A DNA stretch of 64,000 nucleotides. Source: Pirellulaceae bacterium. Its GTDB lineage: Bacteria; Planctomycetota; Planctomycetia; Pirellulales; Pirellulaceae. Below are positions 55,401 to 62,964 of this stretch, one piece after another (position 1 is the stretch's first letter; each line of letters opens with the position of its first letter). A model generated the notes under the pieces. That model had not been told where the DNA came from, did no database searches, and worked only from the letters and a program-made list of their open reading frames with translations. Location: NCBI GenBank assembly GCA_023382975.1, contig JAHDXO010000042.1, forward strand, positions 33,472-97,471, read 5' to 3'. Position numbers and translations under genes: made by a program.

Positions 55401-55567
55401 GGCTGATGAACACGACCGCCCGTCACGATGTGCCCGACGATGAATCGGAGCGGAAGAAGCTGGCCTTTTTGCTGGGATACGACGACGCGAACCGGCTGAT
55501 CGACGATTGCCGCAACTTTACCGCGGAGAACCGCCGCCGCTGCGACCGGCTGTTCGAGCAGGCGTGA
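52457..55567 (+). CDS. glnE: Bifunctional glutamine synthetase adenylyltransferase/deadenylase
   Basis: A 1,036-residue protein, somewhat longer than E. coli GlnE (946). It adds and removes AMP on glutamine synthetase in answer to nitrogen status. Two nucleotidyltransferase domains are visible: GGLELNYSSDIDLIFI (about 231) for removal and GGREPNYHSDLDVVFLY (about 758) for addition, each followed by its partner helix domain (GHGGIRDIEFVIQFLQ and GPGGTVDIEFAVQMLQ). Both active sites keep the paired aspartates. ATG 52457 was taken; a TTG 21 bases earlier is also open. glnA and glnB are not in the window. A minus-strand open frame of about 1,100 codons here is a shadow. Confidence 0.95.
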   Translation: MDHDTLIHCLDDPVAVQPKLRALKLRNVERARSNLISIARSGVTLDLLGLVCRQLSEELPKLSDPDMALNNLDRFFAAARSPLSLAALFERDPDALPTLLQIFSSSQHFSDLLIRDSETFDLLRLTEGQPVSRDVLTREICNDVANADGDREIMAILRRHKHRETLRIAYGDIVMRQRVETVTEQISFLADAICEAALRAAWRKLVQRRGEPRRADRQRARFVVLALGKLGGLELNYSSDIDLIFISDDGGKTDGERPITNTEFFALLARQFFQYLNENTADGVAYRVDLRLRPDGSQGPPVIGMNAALQYYDMCGRTWERQAYVKARAIAGDLDLGAEFLQQMEPWVYRRYLSSVDIMGIRALKRRIEQRCLHEGGDERDVKQGHGGIRDIEFVIQFLQLLNGGDLPDIRTGNTLQAIARLEEAGCLTSEERTVLEQNYELLRKLEHRLQIMFDLQTHTMPDSDEELRKLAIRMGYPDGPHRSPLDSFRADYQQKTERNRRILNHLMGDASGFDDQAEPEVDLVLDPEPSDEQIAQVLGCYGFKNLRDAYTHLMALTTERISILSTRRCRHFLAVIAPQLLQAIGETPDPDSTLINLSQVSDSLGGKGVLWELFSLHEPSMHLYVRLCAATPYLSGILTSNPGMIDELLDSLLLDKLPSFETLERMLEDLLRGAEDAEPILHGFKNSLHLRVGVRDILGKADIRETHRVLSDISEVCLKEIAVSEFHRLAARYGLPVIQGGPRDGQPCELIILALGKMGGREPNYHSDLDVVFLYEADGATRHPRGSRSEQATTNQHFFSQLGQRIIKVINHLGPHGRLYELDPRLRPTGRSGSLAVSLDEFARYFAAGQGQLWERQALCKARVIFGSDAARRSAMDAVRTALAGPGWHPGDAAEIRRMRSRLEETATRTNLKRGPGGTVDIEFAVQMLQMKHGAERPECLVPGTLDAIEALCRADALNQEDAEYLSQSYRFLRAVEARLRLMNTTARHDVPDDESERKKLAFLLGYDDANRLIDDCRNFTAENRRRCDRLFEQA

Positions 55568-55642
55568 CGTTCGGCGGGGCGAGGCGGCTCGGCCTGCTTC
55601 GCCGACGAACCCCGGGCGATCTCGGATCTTGCGGCTGGCGTT

Positions 55643-55698
55643 CCGAATTCTCACGAATTCGGCTACGGTTCGGCCCGAATTCTCACGAATTCGGCTAC
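55643..55698 (-). repeat. Two REP-like hairpins in tandem
   Basis: Both copies (55643-55666 and 55675-55698) are full matches to the main form (arms CCGAATTC and GAATTCGG, loop GTGA on the minus strand, with GTAG at the 5' side) separated by 8 bases. They lie between the convergent glnE and DHS-like genes. The second copy contains the stop codon of the latter. Confidence 0.85.
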
Positions 55699-56669
55699 AT
55701 CTCGGCGGCGAGTGCGGCGGATCGCAAATGGGGAATCGTCCGCCGGTGGTCGCCCTGAACGTAGAAGCTCTCACCGCCGTCGGCGACGGTGCGGACCAAG
55801 ATGGTTTTCCAGGGCCGGTAGTAGTAGCGAGGGTCCGATTTCGGCGCTTCGTGCCGCGTGTCGTCCTGGATGGGGATCAAGTCGAAGACGGCGGTCGTGA
55901 AGCGGCAGATCTGGCCGCCTTGTTGCCGAGCCACGTTGCGCGCCATCGACAAGGCTTTCAAGTACACCTCCGGGCCCATGACGGCCGAGCCGGCACAGAC
56001 AAACACGCCGCCCTCCAATCGCCGTACGGTCTCGCAAAGCGTGAGAAAATCGCGGTAGCTGGCGACGCCGCAGGCGGCCGGATCGAAATTGGGATGCTCG
56101 TGCAGGATGTCGTGGCCGATGCCGACGTGGGCGGTTACCGGGATTCCCAACCGCACCCCGGCGGCCAAGACGCTGGTCGCGATGTGGGGAAAATCGGAAT
56201 CCAGGATCGCGCGGCCAACCGCTTCGCCGAAACCGAGTCCCCGCGCGGCGCCGTCGTTGACGATGTCGTTGATCTCGCCTGTCTCCCGCCACAAGCCGAA
56301 CTCGCCCGTGCGGATGTAACGCGCCACGCTCTCGCACGTGGCGCCGATGCGAGCCAATTCGTAGTCGTGGATCACCCCGGCCCCGTTCATCCCCAAATGG
56401 TCGATCAAGCCGCGCTCCATCAAGTCGATCAACTGCCGCGCTACCCCGACCCGGATCACGTGCGCGCCCATCAACACCAGGCGGGCGGCCTGGCAGGTTC
56501 GAGCCGCGACCAATCGCTCGCCCAACCGCGCCAGGGCGTCCATCTCCGCAACGCCCAGGGGCGGCGGCAGTTCTTCCAGAGCGAGCAGACTGGAGTGTTG
56601 AATGTCGTGCTGTCGTGCGTCTAGGGGCTGGATCAGCAATTGCGAGCGATCGAATTGAGGATAAGGCAT
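55695..56669 (-). CDS. Deoxyhypusine-synthase-like protein of unknown function
   Basis: A 324-residue cytoplasmic protein starting 8 bases after AGGAG. The stretches HLGMNGAGVIHDYELARIG, ETGEINDIVNDGAARG and VTAHVGIGHDILHEHP, and GGVFVCAGSAVMGPEV, resemble a bacterial group sometimes annotated as deoxyhypusine-synthase-like (NAD-dependent, Rossmann-like). The active-site lysine region of true deoxyhypusine synthases is not recognisable, and bacteria lack eIF5A, so another substrate is likely. The stop codon TAG is formed by the GTAG of a REP-like repeat (55695-55697), so the C-terminus may have been altered by that insertion. Probably co-transcribed with the HAD gene upstream. Confidence 0.6.
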   Translation of the reverse strand: MPYPQFDRSQLLIQPLDARQHDIQHSSLLALEELPPPLGVAEMDALARLGERLVAARTCQAARLVLMGAHVIRVGVARQLIDLMERGLIDHLGMNGAGVIHDYELARIGATCESVARYIRTGEFGLWRETGEINDIVNDGAARGLGFGEAVGRAILDSDFPHIATSVLAAGVRLGIPVTAHVGIGHDILHEHPNFDPAACGVASYRDFLTLCETVRRLEGGVFVCAGSAVMGPEVYLKALSMARNVARQQGGQICRFTTAVFDLIPIQDDTRHEAPKSDPRYYYRPWKTILVRTVADGGESFYVQGDHRRTIPHLRSAALAAEM

Positions 56670-56745
56670 GGACTCATTCTCCTGATTGCCAGCGATCTAC
56701 GGACGGTCCGCACTCTTCGGTTCGTCATGCGAAGTCACGCATCCC

Positions 56746-56806
56746 GTACGACGGACGTCCACGTCGGTCGAATCTACACGGCGACGGACACGGATGTCCG
56801 TCGTAC
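56746..56806. repeat. Long-armed inverted repeat, second repeat family
   Basis: Arms GTACGACGGACGTCC (56746-56760) and GGATGTCCGTCGTAC (56792-56806) pair over 15 bp with one mismatch around a 31-base loop. It sits between two co-directional genes and has no T run. It may be another mobile palindromic repeat. Confidence 0.65.
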
Positions 56807-56838
56807 AAGGTGAGAACGGTGTCACGGCTGGCCGAACC

Positions 56839-57663
56839 CTATATCATCCCAATGCCGCTTGGTGCTATGGCCAGCAGCAGATCGTCCAGATCCCGGTAAT
56901 CGCCAATGATCAGATCCGCGCCGGCCTCGATCAGACGCTGACGTTTCCAGGCATTGACGCCGCAACACGTTTCCTCGTCGCTGGCGACCCCGACGGCCAG
57001 TCCGCCCACCTTCTTGACTTCTTCGATTTCGACGAAACCGTCCCCGAAGCCCACGATGTTCCGGCCTTCGACGCCGGTGTCAACGATCATCTTTTCGATG
57101 ATCATCGCCTTCGAGAATCGCCTGTAATCGTCCAACGCGCCGTAAATCCGCGGGCCAAAAAAGTGATCCAGCCCCAGGACGGCTGCCTCGTCCAGAACGT
57201 AGTTCAGATCGGTTCCCGAGGCCAGATAGAGCTGAATTCCAGCCTCCGCCAGCTTTTCGAGCAACTGCCTGGAACCGGGCACGGTGAAATGGTCCCGCGA
57301 AACCCGGCCGCTGCGGGCCGCCTCGACTCGGTCGCCCACCTGCTGCCAGAGCAGATCGTGATAACGACGTTTGTACTCCAACGGCTCCGCGGCCCGTCCG
57401 CCTCGCCGCGTCACCTCTTCGCCCAAGCGAATCATTTGGTAGATGGTCTGGCGACCGGTCAGCCGAGCCACGAAATCCTCGACCAGCACACGCAAATCCT
57501 CCCGCGATTCCGCGGTTCCCGTCTCCGCCAAGATGTCCACCATCATAGGGACCATGACATCCTGCCAGTTGCGGCGCAGCAGGGACAGGGTTCCATCGAA
57601 GTCGAAGATTGCGGCGCGAAAGCCGCCTCGTGGGTAATCCGGATGGATAATTTCCGGCGACAT
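56839..57663 (-). CDS. HAD-superfamily phosphatase-like hydrolase
   Basis: A 274-residue HAD protein. Motif I is IFDFDGTLSLL (about residues 19-29, both catalytic aspartates), motif II LASGTDLN, motif III a lysine near SKAMIIEKMI, and motif IV FGDGFVEIEEV. A helical cap lies between about 30 and 135. The family includes phosphoglycolate phosphatases and beta-phosphoglucomutases; the RNW...GRQTIYQMIRLGEEV cap does not identify one. It lies 169 bases ahead of the DHS-like gene on the same strand and diverges from pfp. The ribosome-binding site is weak. Confidence 0.85.
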   Translation of the reverse strand: MSPEIIHPDYPRGGFRAAIFDFDGTLSLLRRNWQDVMVPMMVDILAETGTAESREDLRVLVEDFVARLTGRQTIYQMIRLGEEVTRRGGRAAEPLEYKRRYHDLLWQQVGDRVEAARSGRVSRDHFTVPGSRQLLEKLAEAGIQLYLASGTDLNYVLDEAAVLGLDHFFGPRIYGALDDYRRFSKAMIIEKMIVDTGVEGRNIVGFGDGFVEIEEVKKVGGLAVGVASDEETCCGVNAWKRQRLIEAGADLIIGDYRDLDDLLLAIAPSGIGMI

Positions 57664-57770
57664 GGTTGTAAAAAACCCTGGGGTTGGCCAAATTAGGGAA
57701 CTCGTCGAGGACGGTGAGCGCGTAAGTGTAGCCGAAGGGAGCCGATTGCGTTAGCATAGTTGCCAGCGAC

Positions 57771-57885
57771 GTAGCCGAAGTCGTGAGACTTCGGACAAGA
57801 GAGATCCGTAGCCGAAGTCGTGAGACTTCGAACGTATCCGGCATAGCGCGAATTCGAGGCTCCGAATTCTCACGAATTCGGCCAC
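57771..57885. repeat. Cluster of three REP-like hairpins
   Basis: Plus-oriented copies at 57771-57794 and 57808-57830 have arms CCGAAGTC and GACTTCGG (or GACTTCGA) around GTGA; a minus-oriented copy at 57862-57885 has the common arms CCGAATTC and GAATTCGG with GTGG in place of GTAG. The changed base is altered in both arms, so pairing is kept. A worn copy (GTAGCCGAAGGGAG) lies at 57727. The group is between HAD and pfp. Confidence 0.85.
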
Positions 57886-57926
57886 GGAAGAGAGATTTCG
57901 GCGACAACATGGGAGGAAAGCAATTC

Positions 57927-59138
57927 ATGGCCGTGGGCAATGCAATCGTGGGTCAATCGGGCGGTCCGACATCGGTGATCAACGCCTCTTTGGCGGGCGT
58001 GATCGACGCTTCGGTCAAGTCCAAGGTCATCGGCCGTGTGTTTGGGATGCGGTTTGGCGTCGAGGGCGTGTTGAACAACTTCCTGTTGGATCTCGGCGAG
58101 GAATCGGCGGCAACGCTCCGCTCTTTGCGAACGACTCCCAGCAGCGCGTTGGGCTCCAGCCGCTTGAAGCTGAAGCAGGAGCACATGGCTCCCGTTCTGC
58201 AACGCTTGAAGGCGTACAACATCCGCTATCTCTTCCTGATCGGCGGCAACGACACGATGGACACGATCCACCGCATCGTCCAGTACGCGGACGAGCAGGG
58301 TTACCCGCTGCACGGAATCGGCATCAGCAAGACCGTGGACAATGATCTGTTCGGGGTCGACCACACGCCGGGGTATCCCAGCGCGGCGCGGTTCGTGGCG
58401 ATGAGTGTATTGCAGGGTGGTCTGCTGGCTCGGGACATGCAGAAGGTCGATCAGTTCACGATCTTCCAGACCGTGGGCCGCAGCGCGGGTTGGCTGCCCG
58501 CCGCAGCCGCCTGTGCCAAACGCACACCGGCCGACGCGCCGCACATCATCCTGTTTCCCGAACGACATTTCAACCGCGAGGCGTTTTTCGACGCCGTGGC
58601 CAAGGCGCATAAGCGATACGGCTTTGTGTCGATCGTCTGCGGCGAGGGCATCACGAACCCGGACGGCACTCCGGTCAGCGCGTCGGAGACTCGCGACAAG
58701 TTCAACAACGTCGAATTCGGCGCGATGGGTGGCACCAGCGCCGCCATGATTCTGCACCGGTTGATCAGCGACCGGTTCGGCTGGCGAGGCGAATTCCAAG
58801 TGACCGAATCGCTGCAAATGTGCGCCGCTGACCGAGCGGTGAAACTGGACATCGACGAGGCGTACGGCTGCGGACGCGAGGCCGTCAAGTTGGCCGAAAA
58901 GGGCGGCAGCGGGGTCATGGTGACAATCGAACGCGTATCGAAGCCCGGCGAGACGTATCGCAGCGCGTACGGAACGATCCCGCTGAAGGACGTGGCGAAT
59001 TTCGAACGCCCCATGCCCGACCAATTCATCTCGAAAGACGGGATGTTCGTGACCAAGGCGTTTCTGGATTACGCGGCGCCGTTGGTGGGCGAGCTGCCGG
59101 TCTACGCGAATCTGACGATTCGACGCGCGAAGCCCTGA
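57927..59138 (+). CDS. pfp: PPi-dependent 6-phosphofructokinase
   Basis: A 403-residue enzyme that phosphorylates fructose 6-phosphate, probably reversibly. The N-terminal nucleotide loop reads AIVGQSGGPTSVINAS. The donor-selecting positions read GGNDT (aspartate where ATP enzymes have glycine) and SKTVDND (lysine where ATP enzymes have GTIDND), which point to pyrophosphate as donor. The sugar site is in PGYPSAARFVA and GEGITNPDG. I chose ATG 57927, preceded by GGGAGG at 10 bases; ATG 57909 adds six residues, and the frame from 57783 only reads through the REP cluster. It links the sugar catabolism seen elsewhere to glycolysis. Confidence 0.9.
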   Translation: MAVGNAIVGQSGGPTSVINASLAGVIDASVKSKVIGRVFGMRFGVEGVLNNFLLDLGEESAATLRSLRTTPSSALGSSRLKLKQEHMAPVLQRLKAYNIRYLFLIGGNDTMDTIHRIVQYADEQGYPLHGIGISKTVDNDLFGVDHTPGYPSAARFVAMSVLQGGLLARDMQKVDQFTIFQTVGRSAGWLPAAAACAKRTPADAPHIILFPERHFNREAFFDAVAKAHKRYGFVSIVCGEGITNPDGTPVSASETRDKFNNVEFGAMGGTSAAMILHRLISDRFGWRGEFQVTESLQMCAADRAVKLDIDEAYGCGREAVKLAEKGGSGVMVTIERVSKPGETYRSAYGTIPLKDVANFERPMPDQFISKDGMFVTKAFLDYAAPLVGELPVYANLTIRRAKP

Positions 59139-59166
59139 TGTCGGCACGGATCGCAGGGGACGATTT

Positions 59167-61821
59167 ATGAAACGGCCCACTTGGCTCTACACTCCCGACC
59201 GCCGGCAATCTTTGAAGTTGCGCGTAGCCGAATTCGTGAGAATTCGGAAGTGTTTCCCTGAGCCCGGCGACCAATCCAGAGCCCGAATTCTCACGAATTC
59301 GGCTACTCCCCGTCGAAATGCTCAACTTCAATGCCGGCAATCCGCGGATTGCCGCTCCGGCCCGCGGCTGAGTGCCGCCGGTTTGCTGTGGCTGCTGCTG
59401 GCCGCGTCGATCGCCGTGGCGCTGCCCGGCTGCCGCGGATGCTGGAACGAGGATCCGCTCGCCCGGCTGCGGCGCGAGGAGGAGGAAGAGAAGAAGAAAC
59501 GCGAAAAGCCGAAGCCGGATTTCGAAGTGGGACGTCCGCAGCTCGTGCCGTTCGATTCCAGTACGCAGCAGTTGCAGTTCGTCAAGCATGGGCATTGGAT
59601 GGGCGCGGTTCAGCCGGTCAAGGCCAACAATTTCGATTTTCAGGCCGAGATCGAATCGACGTGCGCCCGCACGGGCGGCGAAGCGATTGAAATCCCGAAC
59701 ACGGCCTACCGTTTGCAAACCTGGCGGCCCGCGGCGCTGCCCAAAGGCCAGCAGAAACTGATCGAGACGACGCACTTCCTGGTTCCGCCCCCGCGGGGGA
59801 CCGATGCCTTGGGGGCGACGCCGCGCGTGAATCTGGAGACCCGGCTGCGAGCCCGCCGAGGCGGACGCGAGGTGACGTACGGCCGCGAACCGACGACGAC
59901 CATGCCCGCCTATCAGTATTTCCTGGTCGTGCTGTCCGACAACGCGGATCGATACGGGTATCTCAAGCTGCTGGCTTCGGTGGTGCCGCCGGTCGAAGAC
60001 GACGGTAGCCAGATGCTGGACGAGATTCTTCATTATCGGGTGCTGCTGCCCAAGACGGACGAATTCGTTCCGCTTCCGCCGCAGCCGCTCCAATGGACGC
60101 CGATCGCGTATGTCGTGTGGGACTCGCTGGACCCCAACCGCCTGACTCCGCCGCAGCAGCAGGCGATGCTCGATTGGCTGCACTGGGGCGGCCAGTTGGT
60201 GATTAGCGGCCCCAGTTCGCTGGACTTGCTGCGCGGCAGCTTCCTGGATGACTACCTGCCGGTGTCCAGTGTCCAGGCGGTCAGTCTACCGCCCGAGCGA
60301 TTCGCCGAACTGGACAAGCACTGGTCGGTGGTCAATCAGGCGACGAAGAAGCCCGCGGCACTGGGATTGTTGGAAGGCAGGCCGCTGGTCGGCGTCGACC
60401 TGCAGCCCCGCCCCGAGGCCGACGCGATCGAATCGACCGGCGGCCTGGTGTTCGAGCGGCCGGTGGGCGGCGGGCGGATCGTGGTGACCGCTTTCTCGCT
60501 GGCCGACCGGCAGATCCTGAATTGGGGCAGTTTCGACAGCTTTTTCAACGGCGCCCTGCTGCGACGGCCCGCGCGGCGATTCGCCTTGAGTCCCGTGACG
60601 CAGGGGCCGCACGTCGCCTGGGCGGAATTCCCCGGCACGACGCTGCAGATGGATGCCAACTTCGTTACGCACGTGCGGTATTTCACTCGCGATGTGTCAC
60701 GCACCTCGCCGCGAGCTGCTGCGGCGGTGCCCGTCAGCGGTTCGCTGGACGTGGCGTCTTGGAACGACACCAGCGGCGCATCCGAAGCGGCGCGGGTCAC
60801 GCTGCGCGAGGCCGCCGGGATCTCGATCCCCAAGGCCGATTTCGTGCTTCGCGTGCTGGCGATCTACCTGGTCGTGCTGGTCCCCGTGAATTGGTTTGTG
60901 TTCCGATTGATGGGCCGGGTCGAGTGGGCGTGGCTGGCGGCGCTGTTCGTGGCCGTGGGCGGCGCGGTCGCTGTCGTTCGGCTGGCTCAGTTAGACATCG
61001 GCTTTGCCCGCAGCCGCACCGAGATCGCGGTGCTGGAATTGCGCGGCGGGTATCCGCGAGGCCACTTGACTCGCTATACGGCCCTGTACTCGTCGCTATC
61101 GACCGGGTACCGCTTTCAGTTCGACGACGATTCTGCCGTCGCGCTCCCCTTCCCGGCCAATGTGCCGTGGCAGCGGTCGCCGCTGGACGCGGTGCAGACC
61201 GTCTCGTTGCGCCGCGAGCGCGAACTGGCGTTCACCGGATTCCAGGTCGCATCGAATTCGACCGGCATGGTGCATTCCGAGCAGATGCTCGATGTCGGCG
61301 GCGGTCTGGAATTGCTGGGCGACGCCCAGCAGGGTTGGGCGGTTCGGAACGGGACGCAAGTGCTGTTGAAAGACGCCGGGATTTTGCATCGGCTGGACGA
61401 CGATCGAGTCGAACTGGCGTGGATCGGCGACCTGGACGCGGGCGCCATGCGGCCGCTGCGGTTCTCGTCGGCCGACGATCCCAAGGATCTGTTCCAAGGC
61501 GACTTTGCTGGCTGGCGCGACGGGGCCAACCAAGGCGAATTGACGCTCCAGCGGATGGCCCAACTGGCTTGCGGGCCGTGGTCGCTGGCTGCTGGCGGGT
61601 TTCGGCTGGTGGCCTGGACCGACCAGGAATTCGCAGGCCTGACGATCTACCCACGGGCTTCGCAGTCGGTCCTGCGAACGTTCGTGCTGGCGGATCTCCG
61701 CCGCGGCTCGTTGCCCGCCGCGCGACCCGATGTCAATTTGAAGGCACCCTACGACCGCCCCGAGATCCCGGCGGTCGATGAGACAGGACTCGACGACCCT
61801 GCAGGACCGGAAACCCCATGA
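59167..61821 (+). CDS. Membrane lipoprotein-like partner of an ABC transporter
   Basis: An 884-residue protein. From ATG 59167 (AGGGGA upstream) the first 17 residues are followed by a stretch coded by two REP-like repeats (VAEFVRIR and ARILTNSAT), then a lipoprotein-like signal (LLWLLLAASIAVALPGC, about residues 75-91) and a charged linker. A GATase/DUF4350-like domain follows (WDSLDPNRLTPPQQQ, WGGQLVISGPSSLDLL; about 310-360), then two membrane helices (about 555-610) and a beta-rich tail. A lipoprotein signal 75 residues from the start is odd: the true start may be a non-ATG codon near 59360, or the repeats were inserted between start and signal. It overlaps the ABC ATPase gene by ATGA. 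Confidence 0.75.
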   Translation: MKRPTWLYTPDRRQSLKLRVAEFVRIRKCFPEPGDQSRARILTNSATPRRNAQLQCRQSADCRSGPRLSAAGLLWLLLAASIAVALPGCRGCWNEDPLARLRREEEEEKKKREKPKPDFEVGRPQLVPFDSSTQQLQFVKHGHWMGAVQPVKANNFDFQAEIESTCARTGGEAIEIPNTAYRLQTWRPAALPKGQQKLIETTHFLVPPPRGTDALGATPRVNLETRLRARRGGREVTYGREPTTTMPAYQYFLVVLSDNADRYGYLKLLASVVPPVEDDGSQMLDEILHYRVLLPKTDEFVPLPPQPLQWTPIAYVVWDSLDPNRLTPPQQQAMLDWLHWGGQLVISGPSSLDLLRGSFLDDYLPVSSVQAVSLPPERFAELDKHWSVVNQATKKPAALGLLEGRPLVGVDLQPRPEADAIESTGGLVFERPVGGGRIVVTAFSLADRQILNWGSFDSFFNGALLRRPARRFALSPVTQGPHVAWAEFPGTTLQMDANFVTHVRYFTRDVSRTSPRAAAAVPVSGSLDVASWNDTSGASEAARVTLREAAGISIPKADFVLRVLAIYLVVLVPVNWFVFRLMGRVEWAWLAALFVAVGGAVAVVRLAQLDIGFARSRTEIAVLELRGGYPRGHLTRYTALYSSLSTGYRFQFDDDSAVALPFPANVPWQRSPLDAVQTVSLRRERELAFTGFQVASNSTGMVHSEQMLDVGGGLELLGDAQQGWAVRNGTQVLLKDAGILHRLDDDRVELAWIGDLDAGAMRPLRFSSADDPKDLFQGDFAGWRDGANQGELTLQRMAQLACGPWSLAAGGFRLVAWTDQEFAGLTIYPRASQSVLRTFVLADLRRGSLPAARPDVNLKAPYDRPEIPAVDETGLDDPAGPETP
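59224..59306. repeat. Outward-facing REP pair (REPIN) inside a coding frame
   Basis: Plus copy 59224-59247 (GTAG, CCGAATTC, GTGA, GAATTCGG) and minus copy 59283-59306 (the exact reverse), 35 bases apart. Both are open in the frame of the surrounding gene. The pair could fold into one long hairpin. Confidence 0.85.
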
Positions 61822-62744
61822 TTGAATTGATCGACTTTGGCAAAGACTACGGCGACTTCACCGCCGTCGAGTGCTTGAATCTGAAGATCGAAGCCGGCGA
61901 GATGTTCGGCTTCATCGGGCCCAACGGCGCGGGCAAGAGCACGTCCATCCGCTTCCTGGCCACGTTGCTCAAGGCGACCCGCGGCGAGGGAACTGTCAAC
62001 GGCCACAGCGTCACGCGCGACCCGATGGCCGTGCGGCAAAGCGTCGGCTACATGCCCGACAGTTTCGGCGTCTACGACGGGATGAAAGTCTGGGAGTTCC
62101 TGGATTTCTTCGCCGTGGCCTACCGCATCGGCCGTTCCACGCGCAAGCAAGTCATCTCGGACGTGCTCGAATTGCTCGACCTGTCGCACAAGCGGGACGA
62201 CTACGTCAACGGCCTGTCCCGCGGGATGAAGCAGCGTTTGTGCTTGGCCAAGACGCTGGTCCACGATCCCCCGGTGCTGATCCTGGACGAACCGGCCAGC
62301 GGCCTCGATCCCCGCGCGCGTGTCGAAGTCAAGGCATTGCTGAAAGAGCTGCGCCGCATGGGGAAAACGATTTTGATTTCGAGCCACATCCTGACGGAGT
62401 TGGCCGACTGCTGCACGTCGATCGGCATCATCGAGCGAGGTCAGTTGCTGATGCATGGCCCGATCGACCAAGTCTATCGGCGCATCCGCAGCGATCGGGT
62501 GATCGAAGTCAAATTCACCGACCGCATGGACATCGGCCTGTCGATCATCCGCAGTTCACCCTTCCTGCGTGATCTGCGAGTCGACAACCACCGAGCCACC
62601 CTGGAACTAGCCACCGACGACCAAGGCGTCGCCGACCTCCTCCGCCAGCTCATGCACCAAGGCGTAGGCATCCGCAGCTTCGCCGAACGCGACCCCACCC
62701 TAGAAGACGTCTTCATGCTAGTCACCAAAGGCCTCGTCAGTTGA
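61818..62744 (+). CDS. ABC transporter ATP-binding protein
   Basis: A 308-residue ATPase of the ABC-2/DrrA type: Walker A GPNGAGKST (about 35-43), Q loop YMPDSFGVYDGM, signature LSRGMKQRL, Walker B VLILDEPASGLDP and the H loop ISSHILTE. The C-terminal 85 residues are the usual regulatory tail. It overlaps the lipoprotein-like gene by 4 bases. No permease gene follows: the next gene is on the other strand. The permease must be elsewhere or lost. The last 50 codons prefer C-ending and CTA codons, unlike the rest. Confidence 0.93.
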   Translation: MIELIDFGKDYGDFTAVECLNLKIEAGEMFGFIGPNGAGKSTSIRFLATLLKATRGEGTVNGHSVTRDPMAVRQSVGYMPDSFGVYDGMKVWEFLDFFAVAYRIGRSTRKQVISDVLELLDLSHKRDDYVNGLSRGMKQRLCLAKTLVHDPPVLILDEPASGLDPRARVEVKALLKELRRMGKTILISSHILTELADCCTSIGIIERGQLLMHGPIDQVYRRIRSDRVIEVKFTDRMDIGLSIIRSSPFLRDLRVDNHRATLELATDDQGVADLLRQLMHQGVGIRSFAERDPTLEDVFMLVTKGLVS

Positions 62745-62964
62745 ACGAAACCGACAACGTGCGACAGGACAGGCCTGGACCTCCATCGCCGCTTATGCCA
62801 TGACGCTCGGCCCAGCGCTACCCTGCTGGTATCACGACAAGACATTTTGCGTTTGCTACAACCCTCTACCTGTTACTCACTATCCATGAGAGCAAATCAA
62901 TTCAAGCCTCATCAAATCACTGATGTCCAATGACAAAAAAGCCCAACTCCATCGGGTATGCCAC

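Noticed and set aside
52445..55774. Minus-strand open frame of about 1,100 codons
   Set aside because: Antisense shadow of glnE, whose motifs are all intact.
57870..59180. Minus-strand open frame of 436 codons opposite pfp
   Set aside because: Shadow: pfp has clear family motifs on the plus strand.
51010..59306. The hairpin repeats as ordinary terminators
   Set aside because: No T runs follow them, they occur in both orientations and one pair is inside a coding frame.
51010..59306. The hairpin repeats as a CRISPR array
   Set aside because: Spacing is irregular, orientation is mixed and no cas genes are present.
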